Assembly (NCBI GenBank): GCA_006937955.1
Contig: SSNP01000019.1
Location: 3,445,443-3,509,442, forward strand
From: Pachypanchax playfairii
Taxonomy: Eukaryota; Chordata; Actinopteri; Cyprinodontiformes; Aplocheilidae
DNA: 64,000 nucleotides
Reading direction: 5' to 3'
Shown in pieces: positions 47,601-59,600 of the stretch. The number at the start of each line of letters is the position of its first letter. Position 1 is the first letter of the stretch. A program made the translations under genes and the position numbers. The notes beneath the pieces were generated by a model. It was not told where the DNA came from. It made no database searches and was given only the letters and a program-made list of their open reading frames with translations.

Positions 47601-49285
47601 AGGTGCTTGAAGGAGGTCTGAACTCTACGAGTGATTTTCTAGTTTAATAATGCTTTTATAAAAGTAAAATGCTAACCATAACTAAAACACTTTGGTGACA
47701 AGTCAAAGTAATGGAGTAAAACAAAACAAGTAAATAATGATAACTCACATGAGAGATAATCTGTAAAATTATTTTGTGATTTTATCTAACAGGAAACTCT
47801 GTGTAAGTAAACCGGGACTGATTCCTGCAGAGCTGCAGCCTCACCCGAGTTCCTGCAGTAAGGTCTGCTGCCTGAATTTGAATTTGAGGTAGATCCGTAT
47901 CTGCAGAGACAACAATGCAAATCAGATTTACATACATACAGTATGACCCAGTAAAGAGGAGGCTGTTTTATACCCCTGCATTAGTCAAACTAAACATCCG
48001 AAGAAGTTCCTCAGTGTGAGTTTGCCACTTGGAAGAATCTTGTATCTGCAGGAAAAATACATATAATTAACACAACTATTAATATTGAATGTAAAACTAG
48101 CTAAACAATTAAAATTGGACTTTTGAGTATTTTTACAGTTCTACAAACACCATAAAACAACAATTTTACTAACTAGTAGATTACCTGAAAAGTTAGCAGT
48201 AATTTGAGTGAACCGTACAGGTCTGTGAACGCGCTCAACTCCTCTGGATCTGGCTCGGAACATGGACACATACAAGGAAACAAGCTGTTCCTCAAATCTG
48301 CAAGTACAGATGCACCAGACGGAAATACATCAATTAAAGCTGTGAATGAGTGTGTTCATGGGCATTACTGTGTCTTTACATACCAGGATGTAGAGCACGT
48401 ATCTCATCTCCTGCACACCAGGGACCAGAAGCTGCAACTGCCCAAAGTAGAACAACCCAATGTGTAATTTATTCAATATTTTAACTAGTTTCATGTAAAT
48501 TGGAACTGACACTTTCCCTTTGAACATTTTTTTATAGAGTATAGATGGAGGAAATATAAAAATCAGTGTTTATGCCTCAAAGCAATCTAATCCTCTCATT
48601 AACAACACACATTCTAGATTATCTGCTGTGTCAGAGATTAACACTTTTTTCATTCAACACAGCTTAGTTTTTATAGCTTCATTTTTAATGAGACGATATA
48701 ATTTGTATGTTTTAGGATGAAAGAGAAGATCTAAATTGTTGTTATATAGCTTATTCTACCTTGAAAATAATAAATATTGAACAACTATTTATTTTTTTAC
48801 ATAACTAGAAGAAACATGTTATTTTTTCAACCAAAATAAGTTCATTTTGTTAAAGTAAATTTTAAAACTGATGAATTTTGGAATGAATTTTTTTTTTTTG
48901 GATGAATTTATTACACTCAAAAATCTGCAGCTAAAATAATTTTAAATCTCTGACGTATTATTTTACCCGTGCAGTTTATTCTTTGAGCAGAGAACTCTGT
49001 TTCAGTCCAAAAAAGTACCAAGAGTCCTCCAACTGCCTTTACACCGGGTTTTCTCCGTTTCCTGCCGGTTTGATTAATGATCCGAAGCACCTTGAGGAAA
49101 ACAAATAAACTAGCTTAGCAGTTAGCAAGCTAATTAGCATTTAGCTTAGAAAAAAACAATTCCTTAAAAACATTTTGAAATGGGACATTAATTCAGTGTT
49201 TAGACACATAAACTATGCTTTTGGTTAAACACTATGAATATTATTTATTATTATTAATAAGAATTACCTGCCGAAGTTTTTGCAT
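41644..49285 (-). CDS. Unassigned 391-residue protein, tentatively TOP6BL (TOPOVIBL)-like
   Basis: Thirteen exons fit in phase: 49268-49285, 48967-49090, 48185-48297, 47974-48045, 47845-47900, 46875-46893, 46531-46689, 44475-44598, 43260-43331, 42672-42845, 41946-42049, 41758-41856 and 41644-41685. The protein begins MQKLRQVLRIINQTGR and has a possible beta strand IYLKFKFRQQTLLQ. It continues with a Pro-rich turn GGGLPLSVPPP and a hydrophobic VVTLLKPCVLQYP. Later come VPGALNFFKGLPAALDC, GLDRIHC, and a C-terminal helix LRESLWRVTMWKFLPRN with two Trp. There is no signal peptide or membrane helix. I do not recognise it firmly. TOPOVIBL, the SPO11 partner in meiotic break formation, is suggested by the transducer-like strand pattern, by a Trp-bearing C-terminal helix (the REC114-binding part of TOPOVIBL is such a helix), and by human C11orf80 lying on 11q13 with these neighbours. 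The 19-nt exon, the acceptor at 42050 and the intron after 46531 are the weakest parts of the model. Confidence 0.45.
44959..45480. mobile_element. TTAA-flanked MITE (piggyBac or Kolobok type)
   Basis: The ends are perfect inverted repeats: TTAA then AGCAGAACTAAGTAAGTTTT at 44959-44982, and its reverse complement at 45457-45480. Each end is flanked by TTAA, which fits a TTAA target duplication with a 20-base terminal inverted repeat. The element is about 520 bp including the TTAA copies, is GC-rich inside (GGCGGCGGCGGCGGGGG) unlike the flanks, and encodes no transposase. It is therefore non-autonomous. TTAA duplication points to piggyBac or Kolobok mobilisation. One N lies at about 45340. Confidence 0.85.
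45667..45922. repeat. Degenerate 15-bp minisatellite
   Basis: About 17 imperfect copies of a roughly 15-base unit (consensus near AGTAGAAGACACGAG) in tandem inside the probable U12 intron. The units vary by several bases, so the array is old. Its regularity leaves long open frames on the minus strand with repeated CLLLVS-type peptides, which are not genes. Confidence 0.85.
46955..47645. repeat. Teleost interspersed repeat, copy B
   Basis: The stretch starts CCACCAGGAGTTTGTGTGTCTGTCTGTTAGCAAGAT, goes on with GATTTGGATAAAATTTTCAGG and GGTCAGAAATGGTCCAA, and ends GGAGGTCTGAACTCTACGAGTGATTTTCTAGTT. I recognise this order as a repeat spread through many fish genomes. It lies in an intron of the TOP6BL-like gene. 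Part of it (47447-47530) is repeated at 23860-23945. Confidence 0.65.
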
Positions 49286-50357
49286 CGTTCTTATTCTACG
49301 AATTTAATTCGAAGCTAGATTGAAGTGACTGCGCATGCGTACTGAACACGCACAATTTAGAAACTGTATTACGCAAAAACAGGTTTTACTAATTTTACTT
49401 CATGTACTGGTAATATTATTTCTTCCCCTATTAAAATGTATTATATGACTTAAAAATACAATGTACTGTTTATATATCTAATAATTATAGATTTTATGAA
49501 TACAGGGCCAAATCCATGTATGCTCTATTTGTTTGCTTGTTTTTAACATTTATAGCCTACTTAATAAACATTTGTATTTAAGTATGTTTTTTACACGTAA
49601 TTTCTCTTATATTTCTTACAAAAAAGTTACAGATACTTTCATTTTGAACACAACAACTGATTAATGGTGTGTTTCTTGCTTTCTATATGTTTTTGAATTA
49701 TGTGATTTTAAAGAATTAATATTTCAGATGTATGATGCTGTCAAAAGAAAAGCTCTTGAAATGCTTTGTCAGAAGGTATCGTTTTTTTGTATCAATTAAT
49801 TGGGGTTTTTACTTTGCTAATTGGCCTGTAAATAAAAGGAAAAGACAAAGCTGTTATTTGTGGCCTGAATGAAATTAATTTGTTCACTTCGTCTTCTGTG
49901 TTCAAAAGAATTACTCCTAATTATCTTTTTCTTTGTGATAAAAAAATCACTAGCTTTTTATTGTTACTTATTTGGTATTTACTGAACCTTTAAGTCAAAT
50001 GATGCATATCCCATGACAGGTGAAATATTTTTTATTTCTTTTCCAGTTTATTAATATCAGATAAGTAAGAAATATAAATTTGTACTGCATGTACACAATC
50101 TAAACAGCCATGTAATCAAGCCACTAAACAAAGACCTTTTGTTTTCCTGCTTTCATGTATCTAAATAATGCATTTTCTAAAATAATCCAAACACAGACAA
50201 GTTAAGAATAAATGGTTACATTTATTTTATGTTGGAAATTTTTTTAAAAGTACACATAGACACTTACATACAAATCAACAAAACTGATCATTTTTATCAA
50301 TTTTATTTATGTGAGTTTCATATAAACAAATCACAAAGCACAAAAGGAAGCTCTTGG
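49286..50357. other. Promoter side of the TOP6BL-like gene and tstd1 3' UTR
   Basis: A few bases upstream of the ATG lies GCGCATGCGTAC (49331-49342), a likely NRF1-type site, which suggests a TATA-less promoter. The rest is AT-rich with no exon seen, and probably includes the tstd1 3' UTR at its right end. Confidence 0.45.
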
Positions 50358-51919
50358 TCAATTCCTGTTCCTCATACACCAGTCCATGTATCCAGCTGGA
50401 TAATGACGTGCACTGAAACAGAAGACAAACAAGAGCAGGAGTCAGTATATATGACACATTCGGAAGCATTTAGATAACCTAATGTAAAACATGCTATGCA
50501 TCTTAGTTACTTCACGTATCCTAGTTGACGGGCTTTTTTCATGGCCATTACTCCTCGCCTGCCTGACTGGCAGTAAAACACCAGCTGACATGCATTCAGT
50601 GCAGGTTTTTTTACTTCATATTTGTCCTTGAAATCATCTGGATCCATCTGTAGAGCAGCTTCAAGCGTATCAACTGGTGGAACCAAAAAAACGAGACGAC
50701 ATACAAGATTACTCCCATAAAGACATAAAGATGCAAATCATTCAGAACCTGAAAAACCAGCATTCTTGATGTTCGGTATGTAAAACAGCACGCCCAATGC
50801 TGCTTCTGTTTTCTTTTTATTTCTGTTTATCATTAACTTTTCTTCCTTTTATGCAAAACGAATTATAGTAAATAAAAAAGTCTTAAAAAGTGTCTCACTT
50901 GGAATGTTAATTGAGCCAGGAATGCCTCCTCCAGCCACCTCTCCTCGAGACCGCACATCAATTAGAATCAGATTCTGGCTTTTTGTCACAAGTTCCTTCA
51001 ATTCGTTGTAGCTAACTGACAACAGGAAATAAAAAACATTGATTCCTCTTCAGAAACACGCAAAGAAAACGACAACAAACAATTTTACAATGCACAGGTA
51101 AATCTGACTGACACAGGAATGAATCCCCGGCAGTCATTTGGAATGACTGTGCGTGAGATGCCGTGTAATGTGACACTGTAGGGTTCTCACCTGCAGCTTT
51201 ACAGACACAAACTGATAACTGAACATGTACCAAACAATAACCAGGCACCAGTTTAACTGTTTTAGTGTAAATCTCATACAGATACTGACTTATATAGATA
51301 ATAGTAAAAGTTTTAACGCTTCACATTCACATAAAAAGATGTGAGGTGTCATATATGTATGTGTATATTTAAGACTTTTGCCTTAAAGTTAGAGAAAATC
51401 CAGTTTTCATGTTGAAAAATAATTTAAATTAATGGTGAAGGAGCAAAACAGTTCTCATGAATAGTTTAAAATGTGTCACCGAGTACAGGCAGCTGTTTCT
51501 GCGTGTTTCTGCAGCGTTGTGTAGGTGAATCAGGTGTGAGGTTACAGTGTCGTCCCTGAAACAGGAGCTCAAGAATTTTTTAATTGTTTTGTTTTTGGTA
51601 ACCAGATGTTATTTCCAAAGAGACCAACAGCTTCTGGTTTGACCTAGACTGCTGAGTCATTTTAAAATATATGTATGACATGAGCGTCGATCTGCTCCCT
51701 GATGAAACATTATTCACACACAAACAGGTAAAAAATGCAGCTGGGATATAAAATTAATCTTATCATAAAAAAAACTGTATTTTTATGCATTGCAAATGTA
51801 TTAAGTAATTATTAGAAACAGCATAGACGACTTCAGGATGTTTCAGTTTAATCTTAAAATCCTCTGCAGGTAAAATGTACCTGTAATTTTAAGCGAAACA
51901 ACTCACTTGTTTCGTCCAT
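50358..51919 (-). CDS. tstd1: Thiosulfate:glutathione sulfurtransferase TSTD1
   Basis: TSTD1 is a single-domain rhodanese that moves sulfane sulfur from thiosulfate to glutathione in hydrogen sulfide metabolism. Four coding exons, 51907-51919, 50899-51015, 50511-50673 and 50358-50412, keep phase and give exactly 115 residues, the length of human TSTD1. The rhodanese fold is seen as LILIDVRSRGEVAGGGIPGSINIP (residues 19-42 region). The active-site loop CQSGRRG has the nucleophilic Cys at residue 78, and the C-terminal GYVNARHYPAGYMDW follows. Human TSTD1 has CQMGKRG at the loop, so the catalytic pocket is conserved with changes typical of the family. The first exon codes only four residues plus one base. 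Teleosts carry several TSTD1-like genes, so this may be one of a small set. Confidence 0.9.
51016..51906. other. Intron 1 of tstd1
   Basis: An 891-bp AT-rich intron between the short first exon and exon 2. Nothing else supportable was seen. Confidence 0.7.
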
Positions 51920-52473
51920 CTTGGCTCCCGAATGAAGTTGTGAGGATGATCAGTGAGCTTACACACCTTATACAACACCTTCTTCCTGATATTGTTCATG
52001 ACAGAGTGGGCGGGGCTTTGGTTCATACAACTGGGCAATGAGCCAACATCTTCACATGAGCACAGAGGTGGATTTTTAAAATAAAGCTTTTGAAATTCAA
52101 AGTCAAAGTTCCAAAAAAAAAAAAAAAAGCTGCTCTCATATAGTTGAATTATTCGATGCACATATTTGGAGAAGTTCTTTAAATAAATGAAATCAGGCAG
52201 GATATAGTTTATATCAAAATAATTTTATTACAAAGATCTAAAAGTTAGCTTCAAGTTCAAATCTTAATATTTACAATTAGAATTAGATGTGAAAAAGAAA
52301 AGAAGTTCTACATTAAATCTACAGTTTATTTGCCAGCAAATGAACTTGTAGTTACAACACATGAATTAGCATTTTTAAACAGCTGTTAGTGGTTTTCTGT
52401 TAGTCACTGATTTTTGTGTACAAACTCCTTAAAACAGGAGTTTCAGCAACTTCTTTTTGTCCCACAGATTATT
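51920..52473. other. tstd1 promoter side and lrrn4cl 3' UTR
   Basis: The two genes are tandem on the minus strand. A minus-strand AATAAA at about 52224-52229 is the likely polyadenylation signal of lrrn4cl, giving a 3' UTR of about 260 bases. A 16-base A run lies near 52112-52128. Confidence 0.55.
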
Positions 52474-53223
52474 TCATGCTTCACCTTTTCTCTGTTCCTT
52501 TTTACACCTTTGACATTTGCAGATGATCAACGCAGCGATGACAAGAAGCAGGATGAAACCGACTCCTCCACCGATGACCAAAGCCAACAGTTTATGGTCT
52601 GAAGATCCAGTGTGATCGTATCTCTTACAGGAGAACTCTGAGGGACTGCTGTATCCCGCTTTGTTCCCTGCTTGCACACACACTTTTGTCCCAATCTCTA
52701 AAGCGGACACCAAACCTCGTCGTGAAGCACCCCCAAACTCAAGGGTGGGACCGTCTCTTCCCTCAACAGTCACCCTGTAAGAGGACACCACAGAGGACGG
52801 AGCGCACCACTGCACCTCTATCTTTCCTGTATCCTCCCCTTCAGTGATTGGCAGTAACGTTTGGATGACTGGAGCATGAGGAGGCTCATCACCTCCACTC
52901 TTTCCTGGACAGAGACACCCGGTTTCAGCTGCGAGCTCGTCACAGGGCTTCTGATTCTCCAGACAGGGGTTGTACTGACACGGCTTACGTTCGGTGAACA
53001 CAACGGGAGTCTTCAAAGAAGAGGACACGATTTTAGGAAAAGAGCTGTCATCATATTCATTGTTATAGTCATAGTCATCAACTGGGGCCTTGATGGTTAA
53101 GATTCTGATGGGTCGGCGTGCGGTGGGTGTGGAGGCGGTGGCAGCATGAGCAAAGAGGTGGGAGTGAATGAGAGGCAAGACAAAAAGGAGAAGTGCAGTC
53201 AGGTTCCTGCAAAGTGATGCCAT
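52474..53223 (-). CDS. lrrn4cl: LRRN4 C-terminal-like protein
   Basis: A single coding exon of 249 residues for a type I membrane protein. It has a signal peptide (residues 1-26, LLLFVLPLIHSHLFAHA), then an extracellular linker rich in Asp and Tyr (DDYDYNNEYDD). A Cys-rich stretch follows (CQYNPCLENQKPC; TGCLCPG). One fibronectin type III domain comes next (VQWCAPSSVVSSYRVTVEG; GTKVCVQAGNKAGYSSPSEFSC), then a transmembrane helix near residues 214-236 (LLALVIGGGVGFILLLVIAA) and a short basic tail. Length and layout match vertebrate LRRN4CL (human about 238 residues), which is the C-terminal half of LRRN4 without leucine-rich repeats. Human LRRN4CL neighbours TTC9C on 11q12.3, in line with this block. 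The ATG lies three bases after an acceptor (TTTCACAG), so a non-coding first exon exists upstream. Confidence 0.92.
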   Translation of the reverse strand: MASLCRNLTALLLFVLPLIHSHLFAHAATASTPTARRPIRILTIKAPVDDYDYNNEYDDSSFPKIVSSSLKTPVVFTERKPCQYNPCLENQKPCDELAAETGCLCPGKSGGDEPPHAPVIQTLLPITEGEDTGKIEVQWCAPSSVVSSYRVTVEGRDGPTLEFGGASRRGLVSALEIGTKVCVQAGNKAGYSSPSEFSCKRYDHTGSSDHKLLALVIGGGVGFILLLVIAALIICKCQRCKKEQRKGEA

Positions 53224-53949
53224 TTCTGTGAAAGAATGAAAAAAAACACATCACTCTGAGAAATAAAACTCCTTATCTGACATCACTTTTCTTCTAAACT
53301 GGTCCTGCATGTCACATAAATATATGTTCTCTTGTTCATTTTAGATGAACTGGAGCAAAGAAGAGTCAAATCAGGGCACACAGAACACAGTTTGACATGA
53401 TTTTAAACCTAATAGCTAAAAAAACTGACAATCATATTGAAGATCAGAATATAAAAGATCAGATCAGAGAAAATATCATCAAATAAATGTGAACTTTTGT
53501 CTCCATTTAATACTTTAATATAAAGAACAAAAACATAAACTCTACTCCATTTTCTGTTTTGTTTTTTGGACCATATTTCAACGACCGGATGTTTCTTTCT
53601 TTTTAACATGTTTTTCCAGCTGAAAAACAGCTTTGAATTTACTTAAATATCTGCAGTGTTCTAGTTTCTATCGTGTAAACACTCTAACATAAATAAATCT
53701 GAGTGCTGCCTGGGAGATTTTTGGGGTGACCCCGATTCCATTTCACTTCTATTTACTCCTGGCAGGGAACCAAACAAGTTCTGTGAAAGCCCAAAACTAC
53801 AAAAGTAAAACTTGTATCAAGCTCAGAGAAACTTTTCTTGCACTTTTAAAGATTTTACTTACTGAAAACCAAAACTTAATCAATATGCAGGTGGAGACAA
53901 AGTTACATTATTTATAAAAATGAAAGAAAAGCTTTAAAAATCTTCATAC

Positions 53950-54060
53950 CCGTTTGAAGCTGATGGGTTTTTGTGTTTTTCTCTTCCTTCTTTGTTTCGG
54001 CTCTGGCAGCTCTTTCCATGTGCTCACAAATGTCTTCAGTTCTCACTATTTAAAGTCACT
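53950..54060 (-). promoter_or_regulatory. lrrn4cl non-coding first exon and TATA-like promoter
   Basis: On the minus strand, TTTAAATA at 54047-54055 is followed about 100 bases on by a good donor (GTATGAAG, 53942-53949). That donor would join the acceptor directly before the lrrn4cl ATG at 53223. The first exon would run from about 54020 to 53950. This is inferred from motif order only. Confidence 0.5.
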
Positions 54061-57000
54061 CCTCCTCCCTCTTGACACCCCCTCTTTTTCTCCCCTCCCC
54101 CCCTTTCTCTGTGTTTTTTTCCATCCTTTTCTCAGCCAGACTTCCAATTGTTTTTGGAATTTGTGAGTAAATGCATGTTTTAATTAGGACGGGGGGGAGC
54201 GGTGGTGGGGTAACCATGAGGCTGTGCAGAATATTAATTTGCTGAGCTGCAGCAGTAGACAGACATGCTGAAGCATGTGTTTGTGTTATCTGCATTATGT
54301 CTGCTTTGAGTTACTTCTAAACATTCCTGCACTCTCTACAGGTGCTCTAGTGGAACAGAGCAGGACTTGAGGTCACAGTGTGTGTTTATGAGAGCTTTTA
54401 ATGGTGGGGGGTGAGGAATGCATGCATGTGTTTATCATAGACTCCCTTCACATCTTGTGGAACCCAATTGTTGCAGAGGAATGAAACCATAGATGTGTTC
54501 TCTTTTATAATCCTTTTATGGTAAGCTGGGCAAGCGGGGACATTTTTTTTTTTCTGTTTCAAATGCCACTGCGGTACCAATGAGGGGGAAAGTACCAGGC
54601 CTTTCAGCTGTAAAAGATTTACTCAACCAGCACCACTGAAAAAGTCGACTTCTGTTGCTCCTCAAGTTCTCAGGCATGTGAAACAGAGAAAAAAAGGATA
54701 AACTAATGAAGATGGTGCAATTTAAACCTCTGAAAGCAGTTAAATTAACCCAAAATAACATAATTTCATGGCTTCACATAAACAATTCCCCCAAAATACA
54801 CTTACGATAATTAAATAAAGGCTTAAATGTGTTGCTCTGCTATAAAATAACCAATATTTAGAACATAAACACACAAAAATAATCAGCACAATTAGTAAAT
54901 GTATAGTTTTGGTAAAATCCTTAGCCTTCCTCCTCTTCGTGTCTTCATAAGGATCATGTATTTGTTCATACAAATCCTCGGGGAGTCGTGGGTGGCTACA
55001 ATGAGAAGCTCCTTATAAAATGTTTCTTTGTGAATTGGAGTTAAAGAAAAAAAGGTGTAAGCTCTTTGGCATCTAGCTTGGATTAGTGTTCAGGAAAGGT
55101 GGCGCCCAGAGTGATAAACCTCGGTATCTACATGTACGTCCTGGTTCTAGTTGTTGTGTAATGTTTGGGCTAGATGACACACGTCTCAAAGGGTGGATGT
55201 TTGGAGGAGTCCAGCTGTGAGGGGTTAGTACTAAAATCGGGGGTTCACCTCCCAGCTGGAACTTTTCTGCTTGGAGTTCGTGTGAGAACGTTTCTCCTGG
55301 GTTTCCTCCCACAAACCCGAAACATGTGAGATTAATTCATAATCAGCTGTAGGTGTGGGTGAATGGTTGTTCGTCTCTGGTCCTGTGATGACTCACGAGC
55401 TGTCGGGGTATCTTTTCGCTCAATGACCCCCCCCCCACACACACACAAACAGGATCAAACAGGTACAGAAAATGAATGAATGTCTTTTATGCCTCTATAG
55501 CATCATGTTTTGACTATGTGAGACAACCATCTCCCGTTTTCAGCATCAGCAGCTGATAAGATTCAACTTTCATCATCATTCATATTTAAATGAAACATTA
55601 AATTCCCTGAAGTTCTGACCTTTATTCTTTTGATCAGTTTTATGTGACAATTTCTCAGGATTTCATTATAATTTTGTATCTAGTTTTATGGCATGAATTA
55701 CGCCTGAATGTCTAAATAACTCACGCTGTTTTTATTCTTTATCCCTGCAGCTGAGATTTGTGAGAATGTCTTACTCTAAATCTGAGTTTAATTAAGACAA
55801 TAATACCTCAAAACACATAAACATAAATATAAAGACACAGAAAGACATTAATGCTCTCTGAGCTCATGTGTGGGTAGCCATAAAGCATGTTCAGATAAAT
55901 ATAAAGATCCAGTATTTCTGGAAGGAATCGCCCACCTCTTTTCACATCAGACTCTAACATAAGTTCCTCTCATAGAGAGAAATTATTAATTTAGAGCTGT
56001 TTTTGTCAAATCTTAAATAAGTTTACGTGTGATCTTGTCCAACTTGATTTGTGAGTCGCCATAATTGTGTTTTCTCAGGTCACACAGTTTAATTAAAATC
56101 TGTTCCTGTGACTAATTACATATTTTGCCAACAGACACTTGAACAGATCATAGATTTAAAGTGAAGATGTTGTGTGATCAGTAACTCTTAAAAACATGAG
56201 CAAAAAACATTATTGCTTACCTTTTGCCTCTTGGAGACAAGTGATAGAAAGAAATGATTAATAAACATGTTTAGAAAACTAATAATCATATTTTTCTTTG
56301 ATTGTCAAAGCTGCAAAGAGAACAGCAAATTCTAATAGAAAGTATTTCATGATGACAGAAAGGAAACTTATTAAATATTCTAGTGGCAGAACTCTGGATC
56401 TTTCTGGTATGAAGGAGGGGATTTACCTGTCAGGTGAAACCAGCCACAACACAGGATGCAGACAGGTAACCATGTACAGATTGTATCTGCACTGTCTCGT
56501 CTTCACTGGTTTACCATCTTCAGGTCAGGATGAATAAACGGTGGAATCACCTTGTTAAAAGAGTTACTTTTATGTGTACACAGAGTTTATTGAATGTGAA
56601 TTTTTTTGTTGCTATGCCAGCGATTTTAAGCAAACTGTTGGTTTTGAGTCCCTGAGGAATAAAGGAAGTTAGCGTGAGTCATTCTTCTTGAGATAATGAC
56701 ATGCCTGCTGAAGCAGATTCCTCTCTCACCATCATACAAGTTTAAGCTTGAAGTTGAACACGTGTCAGACAACCTGCATGTATCACCGTCACAAGCACGG
56801 ATTTCAAAAGCCTTTATTTCTTTTCAGCACAATGAAATCCATATAAGGCATTGATTCCTTTTCAGCTGCTTTTTCAATAATCACAGACTTTATTTTCACT
56901 TTCCATCATGTTTCAGATGACTTAACCAAAGTGAAACATGTGTGGGCTTCTTCCCCCTCCCTCCCACACCTCTCTGAGGATTTAAACTATTTTACTTCAG

Positions 57001-59600
57001 ACAGGAAGTGCTACAATTAACCGGATCCTTTGTAACCTTTGACCCTCACTCCATGCTAAAGGAATCCTGGGGTAGTCTTAAAACCAGAGTCTGTGGTTTA
57101 GTGAGACTCTAATTTTAGTTTAAAGACCCCGTGTAGACGGGGTGGACGTTAAAGTCTTGCTGATCCTCCTGAGGCTAACTGAAAACAGGCGTGTGATGAC
57201 AGAGCGTCGCTAAATCATCATGAGAACTGACATCACTGAACAAATTTCCTTCTGTGCTGAAAAAAAAATTTTTTATTCTTATGAATTCCTGAGCATGAAT
57301 CTGAAAACTGTCTTTATTTATATTTTAATATGAATTGCTTTCTTGTTGTTATCCGGTTAAACAATCCCTCAATCAATCTCCATGGTAACACTTCCCTTTA
57401 GGACAACTAAACTGTAAATTAACATTTTTCTAATGAGAACTGTAAGATGTTGTTACTTCTAGGTGGACATGTTTTGGTTTTCTGTGAGATCATAATGAAT
57501 ATTTACATTAAACACTTGTGGTTGACATCATCAACACTTCTCCAAACTGTCACATTATTCTGCTGTACATTACAACAGGTTTTATTGTCTGTAGACTGAA
57601 TTTAAACGATTCTTTAAAGTTGTATCTACTGTTTTAAACCTTTCAGCTGTTCCAAACCAGTGAATCACGCTGTTTAACTTTTAACTTTTTTTCAGAGGAC
57701 ATGAACTACATGGACAACGTGTTTGACCACAACTGACTGTTAAACAGGGACCAGGGAGGTGGATTTGGACCAGCCTGTGCAGCTGGAACTCTTCTCTGAA
57801 CATTTCTAACAGATATTGAAGTGTTTCTGAGAGTTATTGAGCTCAATCATCCTGTAGAGGTTTAATGAAGTCGGATGTTGATGTTTGGTTCGTTCCAGTT
57901 CATTCTGAAGGTTAAACTCTAAAGAACTTTCTCTAAAGTGGGGCCACAAAAATTGAGGTTTTACATTGTCCAAATGTCTTGAAGTGTAAGTCTCGTCCCT
58001 CACTGGAGACCAAACAGATCCACACTATTCTCCCTCCTCGGGTGTGGCAAAATACTTTTGTCAGTGTGGAATATTTAAGCTTTAAACAAAATAAAACAAA
58101 AGCAACAGAATTTGGCTATCGTTTTTATTTCAGAGTATTTTTTTTACATGTCAAAATATCTTAAAACAGCTGTTTGCCTGTTTCACATAGGAAAGAATGG
58201 ATCAAGTAGAGAAGTAGGTGTAAAACAAAAAGAAAACATCATGTCAGACAGCTCTCACTGATTCAACAGACTTGACTTCTTGTTAGTCGCAGACCTGAAG
58301 GAGTCCTCACACTCGGTTGTAGCTTCCTCTAGTGGTTGATACAAGTCATTGTTGTTCTGTCCACAAGAGTCTGGTAACACACAGCTGTTGTTACCAATTT
58401 TAATTAATTTCATTGAATTGCATTTTCAGTTTCAGTCATTGAAATTAAAGAAATTATGTTAAAGTTTAATAGGAATTAATATTTAAATGATATGGTTTAT
58501 TTTCAGTACAGTGCAAACAAACAATTTATTTGGAAAGGCTGATTTCATAACAAATGTAATGTTGGGATTATTTTAGGAGACTGTGGCTCAACATCATTAT
58601 ATCATAGAAAAATATTAAATCTCAAATCCAGCTCTATTATAAACATTTATGTACATTTCTTCCCGTTTGTGTAAAATTATTATCTGTTACTAACATTGTT
58701 AATGAAAACAATAAAGCCTGTAGGATGGGAAGCTTTCAACAGAAACTGAGGAAATTAGAGATAAATTAGAGAAAACACACCGCTTGAGAAACAAAAGTTT
58801 ATTGTGTTATTAAGTATGTCAGGGGAGGCCAGACTGTTATTTTGGCTATTTGTAGAAATTTAGTAAAATCTCAGTAACATGATTTTTTTTAAAATGGTTA
58901 GTGACATGAAAAATGAAATGCAAAATTCCCTCACTTTGGTCATCTCTGCCTGAGCAGCACTCAGTCCCTGCAACTCAGATTACAGGGATGAATCAGGGGA
59001 GACACATCTTCTTTTGTTTTAAAGCAATGCAGCTGACCTACATGTTTAAAACCAGAATAATCCCAGCTTGATTTCAGCCTATGTTTCAGTTCATTTAGGT
59101 ATTTATTCATTTTCTGAGGGAGGAAGATGACAGTAAGACAACAAACAATGTGTTGTGTAGGGCCTGCACTTCTCCTGTTTGTCATTTTAGTCAATATTTT
59201 ATAATAATAGCACAATGATAGTGTAAACATCTGAGGAAAACTAAACAAACAGACTTGAATACAAGTCAAAAAAGAAAAGGAGAGGTTCAAAATAAGAAGT
59301 TTATTTAAAAAATAGGAGTATCATGTATATTTTGGTTTATGGATGGGATTGCATTATTTTACTTTAACACGACGAAATTAATTTTACCTAGTGACAACTT
59401 GCATTTGAAAAGCTAAAATAACTGGTGTAACAGTTGTATTACAAAAATGTAATTTACATACTGCTTTAACATCGAACAAACCACCAAACGCAAAAAAACA
59501 CGTAACATTTCCAGACGAAGCAGCGACTGAGCCACAGGATATTCCTTGTTTACTGGTCAGGTGTTGTGCCGAATAAAGCATCCCTGAAAAAGCTTCCAGT
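54061..59600. other. Gene-poor intergenic region between lrrn4cl and slc16a2
   Basis: About 5.5 kb with no coding exon I can support. It is AT-rich, with homopolymer runs, a poly-C/CA microsatellite near 55428-55448 and a fossil repeat at 55190-55480. Open frames here are short and lack splice context or family resemblance. Confidence 0.6.
55190..55480 (+). repeat. Fossil teleost interspersed repeat
   Basis: The ordered words TCTGCTTGGAGTTCGTGTG, CTCCTGGGTTTCCTCCCACA, AGGTGTGGGTGAATGGTTGTTCG, TGATGACTC...GAGCTGTC and CAGGTACAGAAAATGAATGAATG match a repeat found widely in fish genomes, with substitutions and small deletions throughout. It ends beside a C/CA tract. No coding capacity. Confidence 0.6.
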
